This document shows, piece by piece, positions 1-12,222 of a DNA stretch of 64,000 bases. Location: the NCBI RefSeq assembly GCF_029168945.1, contig NC_083606.1, forward strand, positions 14,162,041 through 14,226,040, written 5' to 3'. The position numbers and the translations under genes were made by a program. The notes below the pieces were generated by a model that worked only from the letters and a program-made list of their open reading frames with translations, was not told the origin of the DNA and made no database searches. The DNA is from Cannabis sativa. Lineage: Eukaryota > Streptophyta > Magnoliopsida > Rosales > Cannabaceae. The stretch's first letter is position 1; each line of letters opens with the position of its first letter.

Positions 1-780
1 TATGTCTAGTTTATGAATTTTCACTAAGCAAGGGCTAAATTGTGAAGAAAGAGTTTCTAGGGTCCATTTGTTAATTAAGAGAATTTGGTTAGTCTAATTA
101 ATAAATATATTGAATGAAAATATTATTTAATAATTAATTTTTAGTTATTAAATAATTAGAATTGGCATTTAGATGGTTAAATTGGAAAATTGACATTTTT
201 TAGAAAATGAGATGTAGAAATGATAAAATGGCAAAATTGTAAAGTGGGGCCCATTATCCTTTAAATGGTCGGCCACTATGTAGTCAATTTATCATTTATT
301 TTTTCATTATTTTAATGCCAAATAAATCTAACCTAACCTTAGGTGGTTTGCTATAAATAGGTAGTGATGGCTTCAGGAAAAAGATGATGCATCTCATTCC
401 TTCAGAGAAAACTCAAAGCCTTCTTCCTATACCTAGCCGCCACCTTCTCTCTCTTCCTCTCTTCTGAAAACTGAACCCTATAGTGAGTGAGTGAGTGCCC
501 ACACACATCAAGTGGTATCTCAATCATAGTGTGGAAGATTGTGAAGAATCCAAATTCAAGAGAAGGACATTCGGGCTCAGATCTTGGTGATACTCTGCTA
601 TAGAAAGAATACAAGGGTTAGAGATCTAAGTGGAAGGAGATATTATATTCCGGTGCAATCAATGTACGGTTTCTTGTACTTTGTATGTGTTTATTTCATA
701 TCGTTTTAGAAGTTCATATTTAGGATGTTAAATAACATACTTGTTAGTAAATCTAAGATCCTGGTAAAATATTTTCAACA
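1..780 (+). mobile_element. Family-A copia LTR, 3' part, cut by window start
   Basis: This is the last part of a plus-strand long terminal repeat of the Ty1-copia family that dominates the window. It has the family landmarks in order: the TATA box near 352, the conserved stretch around 560-600 (GATCTTGGTGATACTCTGC), and the terminal block ending in CAACA at 780. The left end lies outside the window, so it is unknown whether this is a solo LTR or part of an element. The terminus reads TTCAACA rather than the usual TCCAACA, a one-base decay. No target duplication can be tested. Confidence 0.85.
352..359 (+). promoter_or_regulatory. TATA box of family-A LTR
   Basis: TATAAATA, followed 20-100 bases downstream by a pyrimidine-rich transcribed leader. 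The same box in the same place recurs in other copies (for example near 43653 on plus, and as CTATTTATAG on the minus-strand copies), so it is probably the LTR's own RNA polymerase II promoter separating U3 from R. Confidence 0.6.
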
Positions 781-1096
781 ACCATATGGTAACAAGTAAA
801 GCCTAAGGGAGCAACTAAGTAGGCAGAACAAATTCGTCAAAACTACACCCGAGCAAATAAGAAAGGTGGAGCCCATACCAAAACATACTTTGGCGAAGAG
901 AATGAGGAAGAACTCAAAACCTCTAACGATAAGAAAGGTCAACAATAATGGCCTTAAGGAACGACGACATTAAGAGGTTTTCTATCAATAAATAACCCAG
1001 AACCTTGTCGAAAAGGAGTTGCCTACTTGTCAAATATTTACCAACTGGAGCTACCTCCAGGGACAGTAAAAAAGGACCTTGCAAGCATGTTCTACC
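781..1096. other. Unassigned spacer
   Basis: About 316 bases between two LTRs. With the solo LTR 1097-2513 removed it runs on into 2519-2687, so some 480 bases form one older sequence. It is less AT-rich than the surroundings. I see no long open frame and recognise no domain; it may be an older element fragment. Confidence 0.4.
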
Positions 1097-2513
1097 TGTT
1101 GGGCTTTGTGCCCTAAATAAAATTCTATTTCAATGTATCTTTTCTATTCAATTATCAATAAAGAAATAGATTTATTTTCATTACTTATTGAGTATGTTAT
1201 TTGGTTCATGTGATCATTTATATGTTTATTTGATTTATAAATTCATCTAAATCCTTATCACATTTATATTCTTGTTTATTGTGTTGTCAGCATACTGGAA
1301 TGTAATCAAGATTTTGTGATTAAATGTATTCCTATGATTTATCAGTACACAGGGTTTGACTGATATGATAAACTACAATATAGTACTTTACTTGCACCTT
1401 GGATAAGTGTTATGTCCTTTCCAGGGTATTGGTTAAAGTAAGCTTGGGTATGCATGGAGTATGCATTGGAAGGGACCGATATTGAACTTGAACTAGATAT
1501 GATAAACTTACTGTAATATCTATTCAATTTAATATCACCTAGTTGATCCTAGATAAAATGATCTCAATCCTGAGATGGTTAGGTTCTAATTCAGTTGCAT
1601 TATTTGTGTTCTTGAATCTTTAGTTAAAGTCGACTAAATGGTTCTTCCCATGACATATAGGTTAAGAACATGGTAGTTCAATTGATTGGGAGCGCTAATC
1701 ATAGATACAGAATCTATAGCTTTTATCCGGATATAAAAGTCAAATGATGATTTCCTTCGAGCTTGGCTTAACAAAGATAAATGGTTGAGTACTCATTTTA
1801 GTAATTATATTAGTTCACTGAAATGTCATTTAGCGGTAGCTAAGTGTTTTAAGGATAAAATACATTGAAAGGTGTAACGGTAAATTAATCCCTATTCAAT
1901 GTAAATGATCTATAGAGGATCATTCATTATTGGGATAATAACAAATCTAACTAGTGTAGGGCCCACTTCATGACATGCCATTTAAGGGTATTTTTGCTCT
2001 ATTTTTATCATTTTTTTAGTCCAAATAAATCAATCCTAACCCTATGTGAAATTAGTATAGAAGGAAAGCTATGGTCTCATTATCCAACTAATGCTTCAAA
2101 AGCTAAAACCCTAGTTTTTATTCTCTTTGACAACTAGGTTTATGAGACTTCTTCTTCTTCCTTTCTTCTTCTAATTTTGAATTACTATAGCTTTCTTCAC
2201 TATCAAATTCGATCCTTAGTGATTGAGTGCATGCCCACACATAGCAAGTTAGTCCTCAATCATAGTGTGTAAGACTGTGAAGAATCCAAACAATAGAAAG
2301 AGTTTCGGGCTCAGATCTTGGTGATACTCTGCTACAGAAAAGATATAAGGGTTAGAGATTTGAGCTGAAGGAGTCATTTAATTCCGCTGCAACCAATGTA
2401 AGATTTCTCATACCTTTTATGTTTTTATTTTATATTGTCTTAGAAGTTCATGTTTAGGATGTTAAAAATATACTTGTTAGTAAATCTAGATCCTGGTAAA
2501 ATATATTCCAACA
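1097..2513 (+). mobile_element. Solo LTR, family A (duplication CTACC)
   Basis: A 1417-bp LTR running from TGTTGGGCTTTGTGCCC to ATTCCAACA. The five bases CTACC occur on both sides (1092-1096 and 2514-2518), which marks an insertion later reduced to one LTR by recombination between its ends. It is shorter than the roughly 1.9-kb copies, so it has internal deletions. Confidence 0.93.
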
Positions 2514-2828
2514 CTACCAATTGTAAAAGGCCTAATGATATGGTGTAATACCCAAAGAAGGCCAGGTCAGCCAACATCCCACGATGGGTATGGCCAATTA
2601 TGGTACCAAGAGGTAACATAATCACTTTTTGGCTTGACAGATAGGCGTCCACGTGCCCCACAGGTGAAACACGATGACCCTTACTCGCACTACTACAAAA
2701 TTGGGCTTTAGAGGCATTTTCTTTATACTTTTGCGTCGCTTTTGGCAAAATTTGCAACCGTTGCTATTCCAAAGGTCGCTAAAGGGATGTGAAATAACCG
2801 AAGGCATAGAGACCCCCTATGACGTCGA

Positions 2829-2885
2829 TTATTAGTAAATAACCAACCTTGTATAGTCCCTATGGCGTCGGTTATTTACTAATAA
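2829..2885. repeat. Perfect 16-bp inverted repeat (hairpin)
   Basis: TTATTAGTAAATAACC at 2829-2844 is matched by its exact reverse complement at 2870-2885, with a 25-base loop. Each arm is associated with a CTATGRCGTCG motif. Subterminal hairpins of this kind are common in CACTA elements. Confidence 0.85.
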
Positions 2886-3020
2886 CTGCCTGCATAGGGT
2901 TTTTTTTTAATTTCATTTTGAATAAAAATCTTGATTTTGATATAAAATAAGTTTCTTTTTCATATATATTTTTTTTATTAAATTAATATATAAAATTAGT
3001 TTTTTTCATATATTTTTTAA

Positions 3021-3391
3021 GAGTAATTTGCAGCATAAATATCTAAGTTTAACTCCTGGTTGTAAATAAATACTTAAGTTTAATTTTTTGTGGTAATAAT
3101 ACCTGAGTTATATTTTTGGAACTTTGTAGATACTTAATCGTTAAATATTACGTCATTATCCACGTGTCATTTTCTTATTGGTATATTTAAACTAATTTTT
3201 TGTACAAAAATAAAAATTTAATGACTTGGACCAATCAGGGTTTGCCACGTGGCAATTTACTTAACATAAACAGTCAGGTACCTATAGAAGTTCCAGAATT
3301 ATAACTTAGGTATTATTACCGCCAAAACTTAAACTTAAGTATTTATTTACAACTGAAAGTTAAACTTAGGTATTTATGCTGTAATTTACTC
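3021..3391. mobile_element. Mutator-type MITE, 371 bp
   Basis: A foldback element with no coding capacity. The left end GAGTAATTTGCAGCATAAAT is mirrored by the right end, whose reverse complement begins GAGTAAATTACAGCATAAAT. Pairing continues imperfectly for more than 100 bases inward. The nine bases ATTTTTTAA occur on both sides (3012-3020 and 3392-3400); a 9-bp duplication is the hallmark of Mutator-like elements. It would depend on a transposase supplied elsewhere. Confidence 0.88.
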
Positions 3392-4155
3392 ATTTTTTAA
3401 TTACTATGTTAAAATTTAATTTCATATAACTAAAAATTAAATAATCAATCTAAATAAATGTATATATTTACATTATTCTAAGTAAATATATTACACAAAT
3501 ATTGTAAAATTACTCCAAGTGTTTAAGAGTTATCTAAACAAAGAAAAAGTAAAATGAAAAAAAAAAATAGTGTTATACAAGTGCTCTAGTCATCACTATG
3601 AATCACCTCAAGCAATTTTGTTATCCATTCTCCTTATAATGGTAACAAATCATTTTGTGCATCGTATCAAGCCTATTCCCAAATTGTAAAAAAGGACAAG
3701 TAAATATTTTTATTAGTATATATATATTTGATTGTTTATTAATATAATAAATAAGAAAATTAAAAATTAAAAAATTACAGCTCTTTTTCCAGTTATGAAT
3801 CTGCTAGCATTTGCAGATATGATGATCTGATTGATGTATTTCAAGACATCAAAACAACATTCTTAATTTTTAGATTGTTTTAGGCAAATTGCACTTGATA
3901 TTCCAGGATACGGTGGAACGCATTCGTGTCCTGGATTATCTCGTATGTTTTGTTTTAAAAATTATATTACTATTTCAATTAATTAACATAATTTAGCTAA
4001 AAAAAAATTTTTACATAGAGAGTAATTAAATTATTATATCCTCAACATATCAGAAATCTTTTTGGGAGGTTTGTGGCAAGCTATAGGATCCAAATGTATA
4101 ATCTTCCCTGTCATAATGATTGTGAGCATCCAATGTGCACTAAAATACATATAAA

Positions 4156-4268
4156 TATTGGGAATATTTTACCAGGATCTAGATTTACTAACAAGTATGT
4201 TGATTAACATCCTAAATATAAATTCTCTAAAATAATAAAAATAAACACATAAGGGTTTAAGTAAACCT
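4156..4268 (-). mobile_element. Left end of copia-1 3' LTR (target of copia-2)
   Basis: The terminal 113 bases of a minus-strand family-A LTR. It stops at AACCT (4264-4268), exactly where the next LTR begins. The missing remainder resumes at 18676 with AACCT followed by AACATTG, as expected for one LTR split by insertion of copia-2. It belongs to the same subgroup as the LTR at 30920-32804: both have the AAGGGTTTAAG variant. Confidence 0.85.
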
Positions 4269-4394
4269 TGTTGGAAATATTTTACCAGGATCTAGATTTA
4301 CTAACAAGTATGTTTCATTAACATCCTAATATGAATTTCTAAAACAATGAAATAAACACATATAAAGTTTAGGAAACCTTACATTGGGTGCAGC
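4269..4394 (-). mobile_element. copia-2 3' LTR remnant
   Basis: 126 bases from TGTTGGAAATATT to GGGTGCAGC, identical to 16794-16919. Homology ends where the hAT-derived sequence starts. The remaining 1.75 kb of this LTR is missing from the window, consistent with the deletion inferred at 7507. Confidence 0.85.
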
Positions 4395-4457
4395 CATGGG
4401 TGGCTAATAGCCTGTGCAACCTGGGCAGTTGCACAAGGCCCCAAAATAATAGGGGAC

Positions 4458-4458
<1 letters not shown>

Positions 4459-4497
<39 letters not shown>
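4459..4497. repeat. (ATT)n microsatellite
   Basis: About 13 uninterrupted ATT trinucleotides within the 5' part of the hAT-like element. Confidence 0.9.
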
Positions 4498-4860
4498 TGA
4501 AAATATAAAAAGATGTTAATTAATATTGAGAATAGGAAAGGTTATTTTTGGTAGTTTTCCCTAGCATAACGTTAATATTAATGTTATGTACAATTATTAT
4601 ATAAATACACAATTAACATTCTCATTTTTATCTCATTCTTCCTCTTTCTCTCATTCTTTTTTTTAAAAAAAAAAATCAGTACCATTCTCTCCGTTTCTCA
4701 TATTTTTAAATCAATTTTAGTTTTTGGTTGCCATCAATTCTCATAAAAAAAAAAGTCAGGTATATATTATATATATTATATAATATAAATGTTACATAAT
4801 GTATATATATTGTTTATGTATATTCTCTTTCTCTAATCTCTATAATATATATATATATAT

Positions 4861-5812
4861 GGGTGACTATTCAATGGTTACATTTTTATTGTAACCATAT
4901 GGTTACATTTTTCCTTTAACCTGTAATAGCAGGTTACTAATAGGTAGACTTTCCTTTTTTAGATTTAATTAATTATAATTAAGTATTTTCTTAAAATAAT
5001 TAATTAAATAGTAGACATTCCTTTTTTAGAATTATTTAATTATAATTAACTATTTTCTTAAAATAATTAATTAAATATTTAACAAGACCTCTTTTAGCAA
5101 TTAATGTTTACATTTAAATCCTTACTTGAATTATTTTAATAATTAAGCCATTTAATTATAATATTTACAATAAAATTTATTTATTTTTACAAAAATTAAA
5201 CTTCTTTTGACACAAATTAAAATTCTCTTCTTATAATAAATTTTTAAATAATTAATTATTTTTAAGTAATATTTAATTATTTTGTTACAATTATATGAAC
5301 TAAGTATGAGGCCTCAAGCTAATCAATCAATAACAAGTGCAGCTATTTTTTTTTTTCTAAAAAATCCTTCAACTTATTTTCATTTTTTACTTTTTAAATA
5401 TTTGAATAAAAAATTAAATAATTAAGTGTAATAATTTAAAATTAAGATTACAAGTATAATAAAATTTAAATTATGAAATTGTATGTGTATAATTTTAAAT
5501 TATAAAAAGTTTTGCTATAAAATTTTAAATAATTTAAGTATAAAAAAATAAATTGCTAAAAAATCCTTATAAAGTAATAAATTGCAAAAAATTAATTAAT
5601 AATTATAATTAATTTAATTTTAAAATATAATTAATCTTAATTAAAGTTTTATAAGGAAATAAATGATTAGGTTACTTTCAGGTTACAAGTTATTTATTAT
5701 TTATTTTTATTTAATTTCCAAATTAATCACAACCATTTAATAGTAATCCAATGGCTTAAAAAAATATAACCATGATGGTTACAATAAAAATGTAACCATT
5801 GAAACCTCTTCC
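4861..5812. mobile_element. 952-bp non-coding TIR element in (TA)n
   Basis: Its ends are inverted copies. The left reads CAATGGTTACATTTTTATTG from about 4872, and the right carries the exact reverse complement at about 5782-5801, followed by further imperfect pairing. Both ends abut TA dinucleotide runs (to 4860 and from 5813), which suggests a TA target duplication as in Tc1/mariner-type elements, although the runs hide the true duplication. The interior is about 80 percent AT with no open frame. It lies inside the hAT-like element and postdates it. Confidence 0.75.
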
Positions 5813-5843
<31 letters not shown>

Positions 5844-6039
5844 TTTTAGATTGGAGTTTTCACTTGGTGGTTGGTTTGTTATTTTTTTTTCACTTGGTGA
5901 TTATGGTATTGGGCAATTGGCGATATTGAATTTATGATAGCAACAAATACCAGGTTCTTTTGTTCCGTTATTCACTTCTAATTTAATTATTACTCTCTTG
6001 ATTGTTCTTTGAAATATTATATTAGTTCTTTTTTTTACT

Positions 6040-7506
6040 ATGCCTCCCAATATTAGAAAACATGAGTCTGGGTATGAAAAACGTAAGAAAAAAAAATTGA
6101 GGAGTTAACTCAATCTCAAAAAGGAGCTCTTGATAAATTTATTATAAAAGAACCATTAGTTTCTTTAGAAAATCATAATTATGACATTGTTGATGTTGAA
6201 ATTCCTGAAAATATGGTTCCTAATGAAAATGTTAGTATTGAGAATCAAAATGAAAGTGTTGATGTGGAAAATAGAGGTGATGTGCCTATTGAAAATATTA
6301 ATGTGGAAAATAATAGTGATGTGTCATTTAAAAATGATAATATGGAAAATCAAAATCATAATACTACAAATAGTGATGGTGATCATTTGAATAATTCACT
6401 TAAAAACGAAGATGTTTTAGAGGATAATGATGATAACAATGCAGAGCAATCAAACCCACTTGAACATTTGCTTGATATATTTGATCCAAAAAATTGGGAT
6501 GCTCTTGATTCAAAAATGATTGATTTATTAGTGTTGAAGGGTCCAAAAAGAGATTATTCTGTTATGAGTGGTTCTAAAACTAAATTTTCTAGACGATTCA
6601 CTGCTAATTTGTATACTAGAGTTTTATCAAATGGAGAGAAGTGTGATCGAGATTGGCTTGTTTATTCAAAAGAGTTAGATAGAGTATTTTGTTTTTGTTG
6701 CAAAGTTTTTAAAAGTGGGATTGGTAGAGGCATGTTAACAAATGAAAGCTTTAGTGATTGGGCGCATATTGGTGAAAGACTTAAAGAGCATGAGATTAGC
6801 ATGGAACATGTTAAATATATGACCACTTGATATGAATTGCGTATAAGGCTTAAAAAGAATCAAACGATTGATAAAACTACTCAAAGGCTAATTGAAAAAG
6901 AAAAAGATCATTGGAAAAAAGTTTTACTAAGAATTATTTTAATAGTGAAATTTCTTGCTAAACATAACTTGGCCTTTTGTGGTTCTAATGAGAAATTGTA
7001 TCAAAATAGTAATGGAAATTTTTCGGGCTTAATTGAAATGTTGGCAGAGTTTGACCCTGTTGTCCAAGAACATGCTAAACGCATCACAAATGATGATATT
7101 CACAATCATTATCTTGGACATAACATCCAAAATGAGTTAATACTTTTGCTTTTGGTTCTGCAATCAAAACTGAAATCATTAAAAAAGTTAAACAAGCAAA
7201 GTATTTTTTTGTGATACTTGATTGTACTCCTGATGTTAGTCATTTAGAGCAGATGTCCTTAATATTGAGATATGTGGATGTTTCTTCACATTCGGTTAAC
7301 ATTGAAGAATCTTTTTTAGGACTTTTAAATGTGAATGATACAACTGGTCAATGACTTTTTGATGTTTTACAAAATGAGTTGAAAAAACTTAATCTTGACA
7401 TATTTGATGTGCGAGGACAAGGTTATGATAATGGGTCAAATATGAAACGAAAACATCAAGGTGTACAGAAAAAATTTTAGACATAAATCCAAGAGCCTTT
7501 TATACT
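6040..7506 (+). pseudogene. Transposase, zinc-finger MYM type 1-like (hAT), broken
   Basis: The start is MPPNIRK at 6040. The order fits plant TTF-type zinc-finger/hAT transposases: an acidic Asn-rich N-terminal region (about 6110-6440), a block with DPKNWD and GPKRDYS, a Cys-rich zinc-finger stretch with RVFCFCCKVF (about 6685-6715), then the conserved GLIEMLAEFDPV and [14 protein letters not shown] (7025-7140). It is broken in at least five places: a homopolymer frameshift near 6090, a TGA for Trp at 6828, a frameshift near 7145, a TGA near 7353, and another frameshift near 7470. It is cut off at INPRAFYTPC. The C-terminal dimerisation domain is absent. Confidence 0.88.
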
Positions 7507-8378
7507 CCTTGTAATAGAAAACTTTTGGTTGTTCCATATGAATGGTTTTAACCATAGTTCTCTTGGCTTTATTTCTTAGTTTCTTATTCTGACAATCCAT
7601 TACTTGTTTAAACTAACAATGGATTTTAACACAAGTGTCTTCCATGTCATAGCAGGGTGAGTTTCTTGAAACTCTCCCACTACGACAAAGTACCGTGACT
7701 TTTGTCTAAGAACACTAAATGGTATTAACCTCTTCGGTTCTGTTAAGAAAACAGAGGCAGTGGGATCATCTTATTTTGAATAAGATGATAGAACACTTTA
7801 GGAATTAAGAAAAAATATCTCCTTTATTTACTACTTTATTTTCAGACTTAGTCATTTTCTTAGAAAAGTAGTATTTGTTGAAACAAACACTTTCTTATCT
7901 AATGACTATGGGATGGTTCCACCCCTAATCACTTAGAATAGCTAACAAACATGCAAACCTTGGTTAACAGTTCTAGCTTTTCTTAAGATCACGATTAGGT
8001 AATCCATGAATCTAGTAATGGTTTATACTAAGTACACAACCATTTCATCATTCTGAAATTTTCCTATCACTAGGATATATCCCTAGAAAGACTTAGGCAA
8101 CGACTAGTAACTAATCATCAATATGCAAATCGAATTTCTGGGGAGGTAAGTTTGGATATAATTCAAAAATCAACTTAATGATCTTTGAACTGCATATCAA
8201 CTAAATATTTCTCCACCCCTATCAGCTCGCAAGATCCTTAACCACTTACCTTAATGGTTTTTCACCATTGCTAGAAATTCATGAAATTTTTCATACATTT
8301 CAAATTTCTGTGCTTAAGGTAAAATCTAGAGTGATCGTCTTAAGAATATAACGAAAAACTCATATCCACCCCCAAATG
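7507..8378 (-). pseudogene. copia-2 pol: integrase region, decayed
   Basis: Read on the minus strand through many stops and frameshifts, it shows Ty1-copia integrase landmarks in order: DDHSRF near 8320, a run like EKYLVDMQFKDH with KLTSPE (about 8130-8220), TKVCMFVSYSK near 7960, and KVFVSTNTTFL near 7880. The linker toward RT follows (GRVSRNS near 7670, FKQVMDCQN near 7600). The stretch 7507-7660 is about 90 percent identical to 30545-30697 and shares a TAG stop with it. The upstream part continues, after removal of two solo LTRs, at 10278-10311 and 12223 onward. It ends abruptly at 7507. Confidence 0.8.
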
Positions 8379-10272
8379 TGTTGGAAATTATTTTACCAGG
8401 ATCTTAGATCTACTCACAAGTATGTTTATTAACACCATAAATATGAACTTTCTAAAACGATGAAATAAACACATATAAAGTTTAAGAAACCTTACATTGG
8501 GTGCAGCGGAATATAATGACTCCTTCCGTTCAGATATCTAGCCCTTGATTCCTTCATGTAGCAGAGTATTATCAATATCTGAACCTGGATCTCTTTCTCT
8601 GAATCTTTGATGCTGAAACTCCTTCTTGCTGAAAGTCTTTCTTCACGATCTTCCTCACTATGATTGAGGTATCACTTGCTGTGTGTGGGCACTAATCATA
8701 CACTAAGATTTTCGAAATTGAAGAGGGAAGGAGAAAGAGAAGGGTTGGCCAAAGATAGGGAGAGAGAAGGCTCAGTTTTTTCTGAATCAGAAGTGTCAGA
8801 ACAAAAGTGTAATTTTCCTGAAGCCTTCACTATCTATTTATAGCATTCCACTAGGGTTAGGTTTGAATTATTTGGCATTAAAATAATGAAAATATCAGAG
8901 GTAAATTCCTATAAAAGTGGTCGGCCCTATACTAGTGGATTTGGGCCTCACTTTTTGCAATTTTGCAGTTTTATCTTTTCTGCATCTGATTTTCTCAAAA
9001 ACGCTAATTTTCTAATTCAACCATTTAAATGTCAATTCTAACTATTTAATAACTATAAATAATTATTAAATCATATGTCATTTATCATATTTATTAATTG
9101 AACCATACAAAGTATCATAATGACCAAATATGCCCCTATAAACTCTTTCTTTACAATTTCGCCCTTACTTAGTGAAAAATTCACAAATAGACATAGTCTA
9201 ATTTGAGAATTATAATTGATTAATCAAAACCAATTACATGAGTCTTACAAGCAATATTATCTCAACTAGTGCAGGGACCACGGGTCTATATAACCGAGCT
9301 TCCAATAAGTAGATCAAGAATTTAGCACTAAAATTCACTAACTTATTAATTCTTCGTTGAATCCACGCATAGAACTTAGAATTGCACTCTCAGTATATAG
9401 AATGCTCTATATGTTCCACCATATAGACACATCATTAGTTATCCATTGTTATAATCCTAATTTGATCGTTGATCCTCTATATGAATGATCTACACTGTAA
9501 AGGGATTAAATTACCGTTACACCCTACAATGTATTTATTCCTTAAAACACTTGATCCCGTATAAATGATATTTCAGCTTATGTGAAATGAGTACTCCACC
9601 ATTTATGTTCGTTTGGTCAAGCTCGAAGGAGATCATCCTTTGCTTACTATTCGCCAGATTGAAGCTATAGATTCCATGTTTATGATAGCGCTCCCACTCA
9701 ATTACACTACCGTGTTCCCAAAATGTACGTATCACCCTGACCTAAAAGTAGGCTTAACTAACAAATCAAAGAACACGAATAGCCTCTCGAGATTGAGCCT
9801 AATCATATCAGGATTAAGATCATTTGATCTAGGATCAACTAGGCGATATTGACTTGAATAGATATTACGGTAAGTTTAATAAATCTAAGTCAAAGTTCAA
9901 TATCGGTCCCTTCCGATGCATACTCCATGCATCCAACCTGAGATTTACTTTAACCAATGCTCTGAAAAGAACATAGCATTTCTCCAAATGCAAGTAAACT
10001 CTTGTTGTAGATTATCATATCAGTAAAACCCTATGTCTGATAAATCTAGGAAACTTTATTCACATAGTCATGTTTACTTTCCAATGTGTTGACGGCACAA
10101 TAAACAGGATCAAGTATGTGAAAAGGGTTTCAGATGAATTTATACATTATGTACATATAATCATGAAATAAATCATGTGAACCATGCAACATTAAATGTT
10201 ATTTCTGATCTATATTAATAAGTAAATCTGATTATATTGAAATGAGTTTTATTTAGGGCATAAAACCCAACA
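8379..10272 (-). mobile_element. Solo LTR, family A (duplication AAATG)
   Basis: A 1894-bp LTR in minus orientation with AAATG on both sides (8374-8378 and 10273-10277). Removing it and its neighbour reconnects the integrase frame of copia-2 across the gap (from GGYEFF to the upstream part), which independently confirms the insertion. Confidence 0.95.
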
Positions 10273-10311
10273 AAATGTACATTCATCTGCGAATGAGATG
10301 ATCATACTTTC

Positions 10312-12217
10312 TGTTGGAAATTATTTTACCAGGATCTTAGATCTACTCACAAGTATGTTGATTAACATCCTAAATATGAACTTCTAAAACGATTATAAAA
10401 TAAACACATATAAAGTATGATAAACCTTACATTGGGTGCAGCGGAATAAAATGTCTCCTTCCGTTTAGATCTCTAACTCTTGTATCCTTTCTGTCGCAGA
10501 GTATTATCAAGATCTGAACCTGGATCTCTTTCTCTCCTTCTTTAGTGCTGAAACTCCTTCTTGTTGAATGTCTTTCTTCACGATCTTCCTCACTAGGATT
10601 GAGGTATCACTTGCTGTGTGTGGGCACTACTCTAACACTAAGTGGTTTCGAAATTTCAAGGAAGAAGAAGAGTATGAAGTGGAGGCTAGGGTTTAGAAAG
10701 AGAAGGCTCATGTTTTTCTCTGAAGGAAAGTAGAAGTAAAAGTGTGTAATTTTCCTGAAGCCTTCACTATCTATTTATAGCATTCCACATAGGGTTAGGT
10801 TTGAATTATTTGGCATTAAAATAATGAAAATATCAGATGAAAAAACCTATAAAAGTGGCCGGCCTAGGCAATGTGGATTTGGGCCTCACTTTTTGCAATT
10901 TTGCAGTTTTATCATTTCTGCATCTCATTTTCTCAAAAACGCCAATTTTCAAATTCAACCACTTAAATGCCAATTCTAACTATTTAATAACTATAAATAA
11001 TTATTACATAATATTGTCATTTATCATATTTATTAATTGAACTATACAAAGTATCATAATTAACAAATATGCCCTAAAAACTCTTTCTTTACAATTTCGC
11101 CCTTACTTAGTGAAAAATTCACAAATAGACATAGTCTAATTTGAGAATTATAATTGATTAATCAAAACCAATTATATGAGTCTTACAAGCAATATTATCT
11201 CAACTAGTGGGGGGACCATGGGTCTATATAACTGAACTTCCAATAAGATGATCAAGAATTTATAACCTAAATTCACTGACTTATTAATTCTTCGTTGAAT
11301 CCATGCATAGAACTTAGAATTGCACTCTGAGTATATAGAATTCTCTATATGTTCCACCATATAGACACATCATTAGTTATCCATTGTTATAATCCTAATT
11401 TGATCAATGATCCTCTATATGAATGATCTACACTGTAAAGGGATTAGATTACCGTTACACCCTACAATGTATTTTATCCTTAAAACACTTAACCCCGTAT
11501 AAATGATATTTCAGCTTATGTGAAATGAGTACTCCACCATTTATTTTCGTTTGGTCAAGCTCGAAGGAGATCATCCTTTACTTACAATTCGCCAGATAGA
11601 AGCTATAGATTCTATGTTTATGTTAGCGCTCCCACTCAATTGCACTACCGTGTTCCCAAAATGTACGTATCACCCTGACCCAAAAGTAGGCTTAACTAAC
11701 AAATCAAAGAACACGAATAACCTCTTGAAATTGAGCCTAATCACAATAGGATTAAGATCATTTGATCTAGGATCAACTAGGCGATATTGACTTGAATAGA
11801 TATTACGGTAAGTTTAATAAATCTAAGTCAAAGTTCAATATCGGTCCCTTCCGATGCATACTCCATGCATCCAACCTGAGCTTTACTTTAACCAATGCTC
11901 TGGAAAGAACATAGCATTTCTCCAAATGCAAGTAAAGTCTGTTGTAGATTATCATATCAGTAAAACCCTATGTCTGATAAATCTAGGAATCTTTATTCAC
12001 ATAGTCATGGTTACTTTCCAATGTGTTGACAACACAATAAACAGGATCAAGTATGTGAAAAGGGTTTCAGATGAATTTATAAATAAAATAGACAAGCAAT
12101 TGATAAGATGAACCAAAACATACACAAATGAATGAAAAATACTTCTGTTTGTTTATTGATGTTGAATAAAATGGATTACATTGAAATGGAGTTCTATTTA
12201 GGGCATAAAACCCAACA
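10312..12217 (-). mobile_element. Solo LTR, family A (duplication CTTTC)
   Basis: A 1906-bp minus-orientation LTR flanked by CTTTC (10307-10311 and 12218-12222). It lies only 34 bases of old copia-2 sequence away from the previous solo LTR and is closely similar to it over its whole length, so both come from the same subfamily and probably a similar period. Confidence 0.95.
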
Positions 12218-12222
12218 CTTTC

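Larger units (their letters stand above)
2688..4155. mobile_element. CACTA-like transposon end, truncated
   Basis: It begins CACTACTACAAAATTGGGC, the usual start of plant CACTA (En/Spm-type) elements, followed by motifs with GCGTCGC and by a subterminal hairpin. The matching other end (rev-comp TTTTGTAGTAGTG) was not found in the window, so it is a fragment. A MITE sits inside at 3021-3391, and the copia LTR at 4156 closes it on the right. From 3400 to 4155 the sequence is AT-rich with no open frame I can identify. The family assignment rests on the terminal motif only. Confidence 0.5.
4395..7506 (+). mobile_element. hAT-like DNA transposon, 3' half deleted
   Basis: This sequence interrupts the copia-2 3' LTR. 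It opens with a GC-richer segment (about 4395-4440), a TTA microsatellite (about 4459-4497) and AT-rich DNA holding a 952-bp TIR element, then a broken transposase gene. It ends in mid-gene at a six-base overlap (CCTTGT) with copia pol, so its right terminal repeat and target duplication are lost. The exact left terminus is uncertain. Confidence 0.7.

Noticed and set aside
2440..2807. Minus-strand frames of 61-105 codons
   Set aside because: They straddle the solo LTR end at 2513 and the CACTA-like terminus at 2688, and so cannot be one evolved gene.
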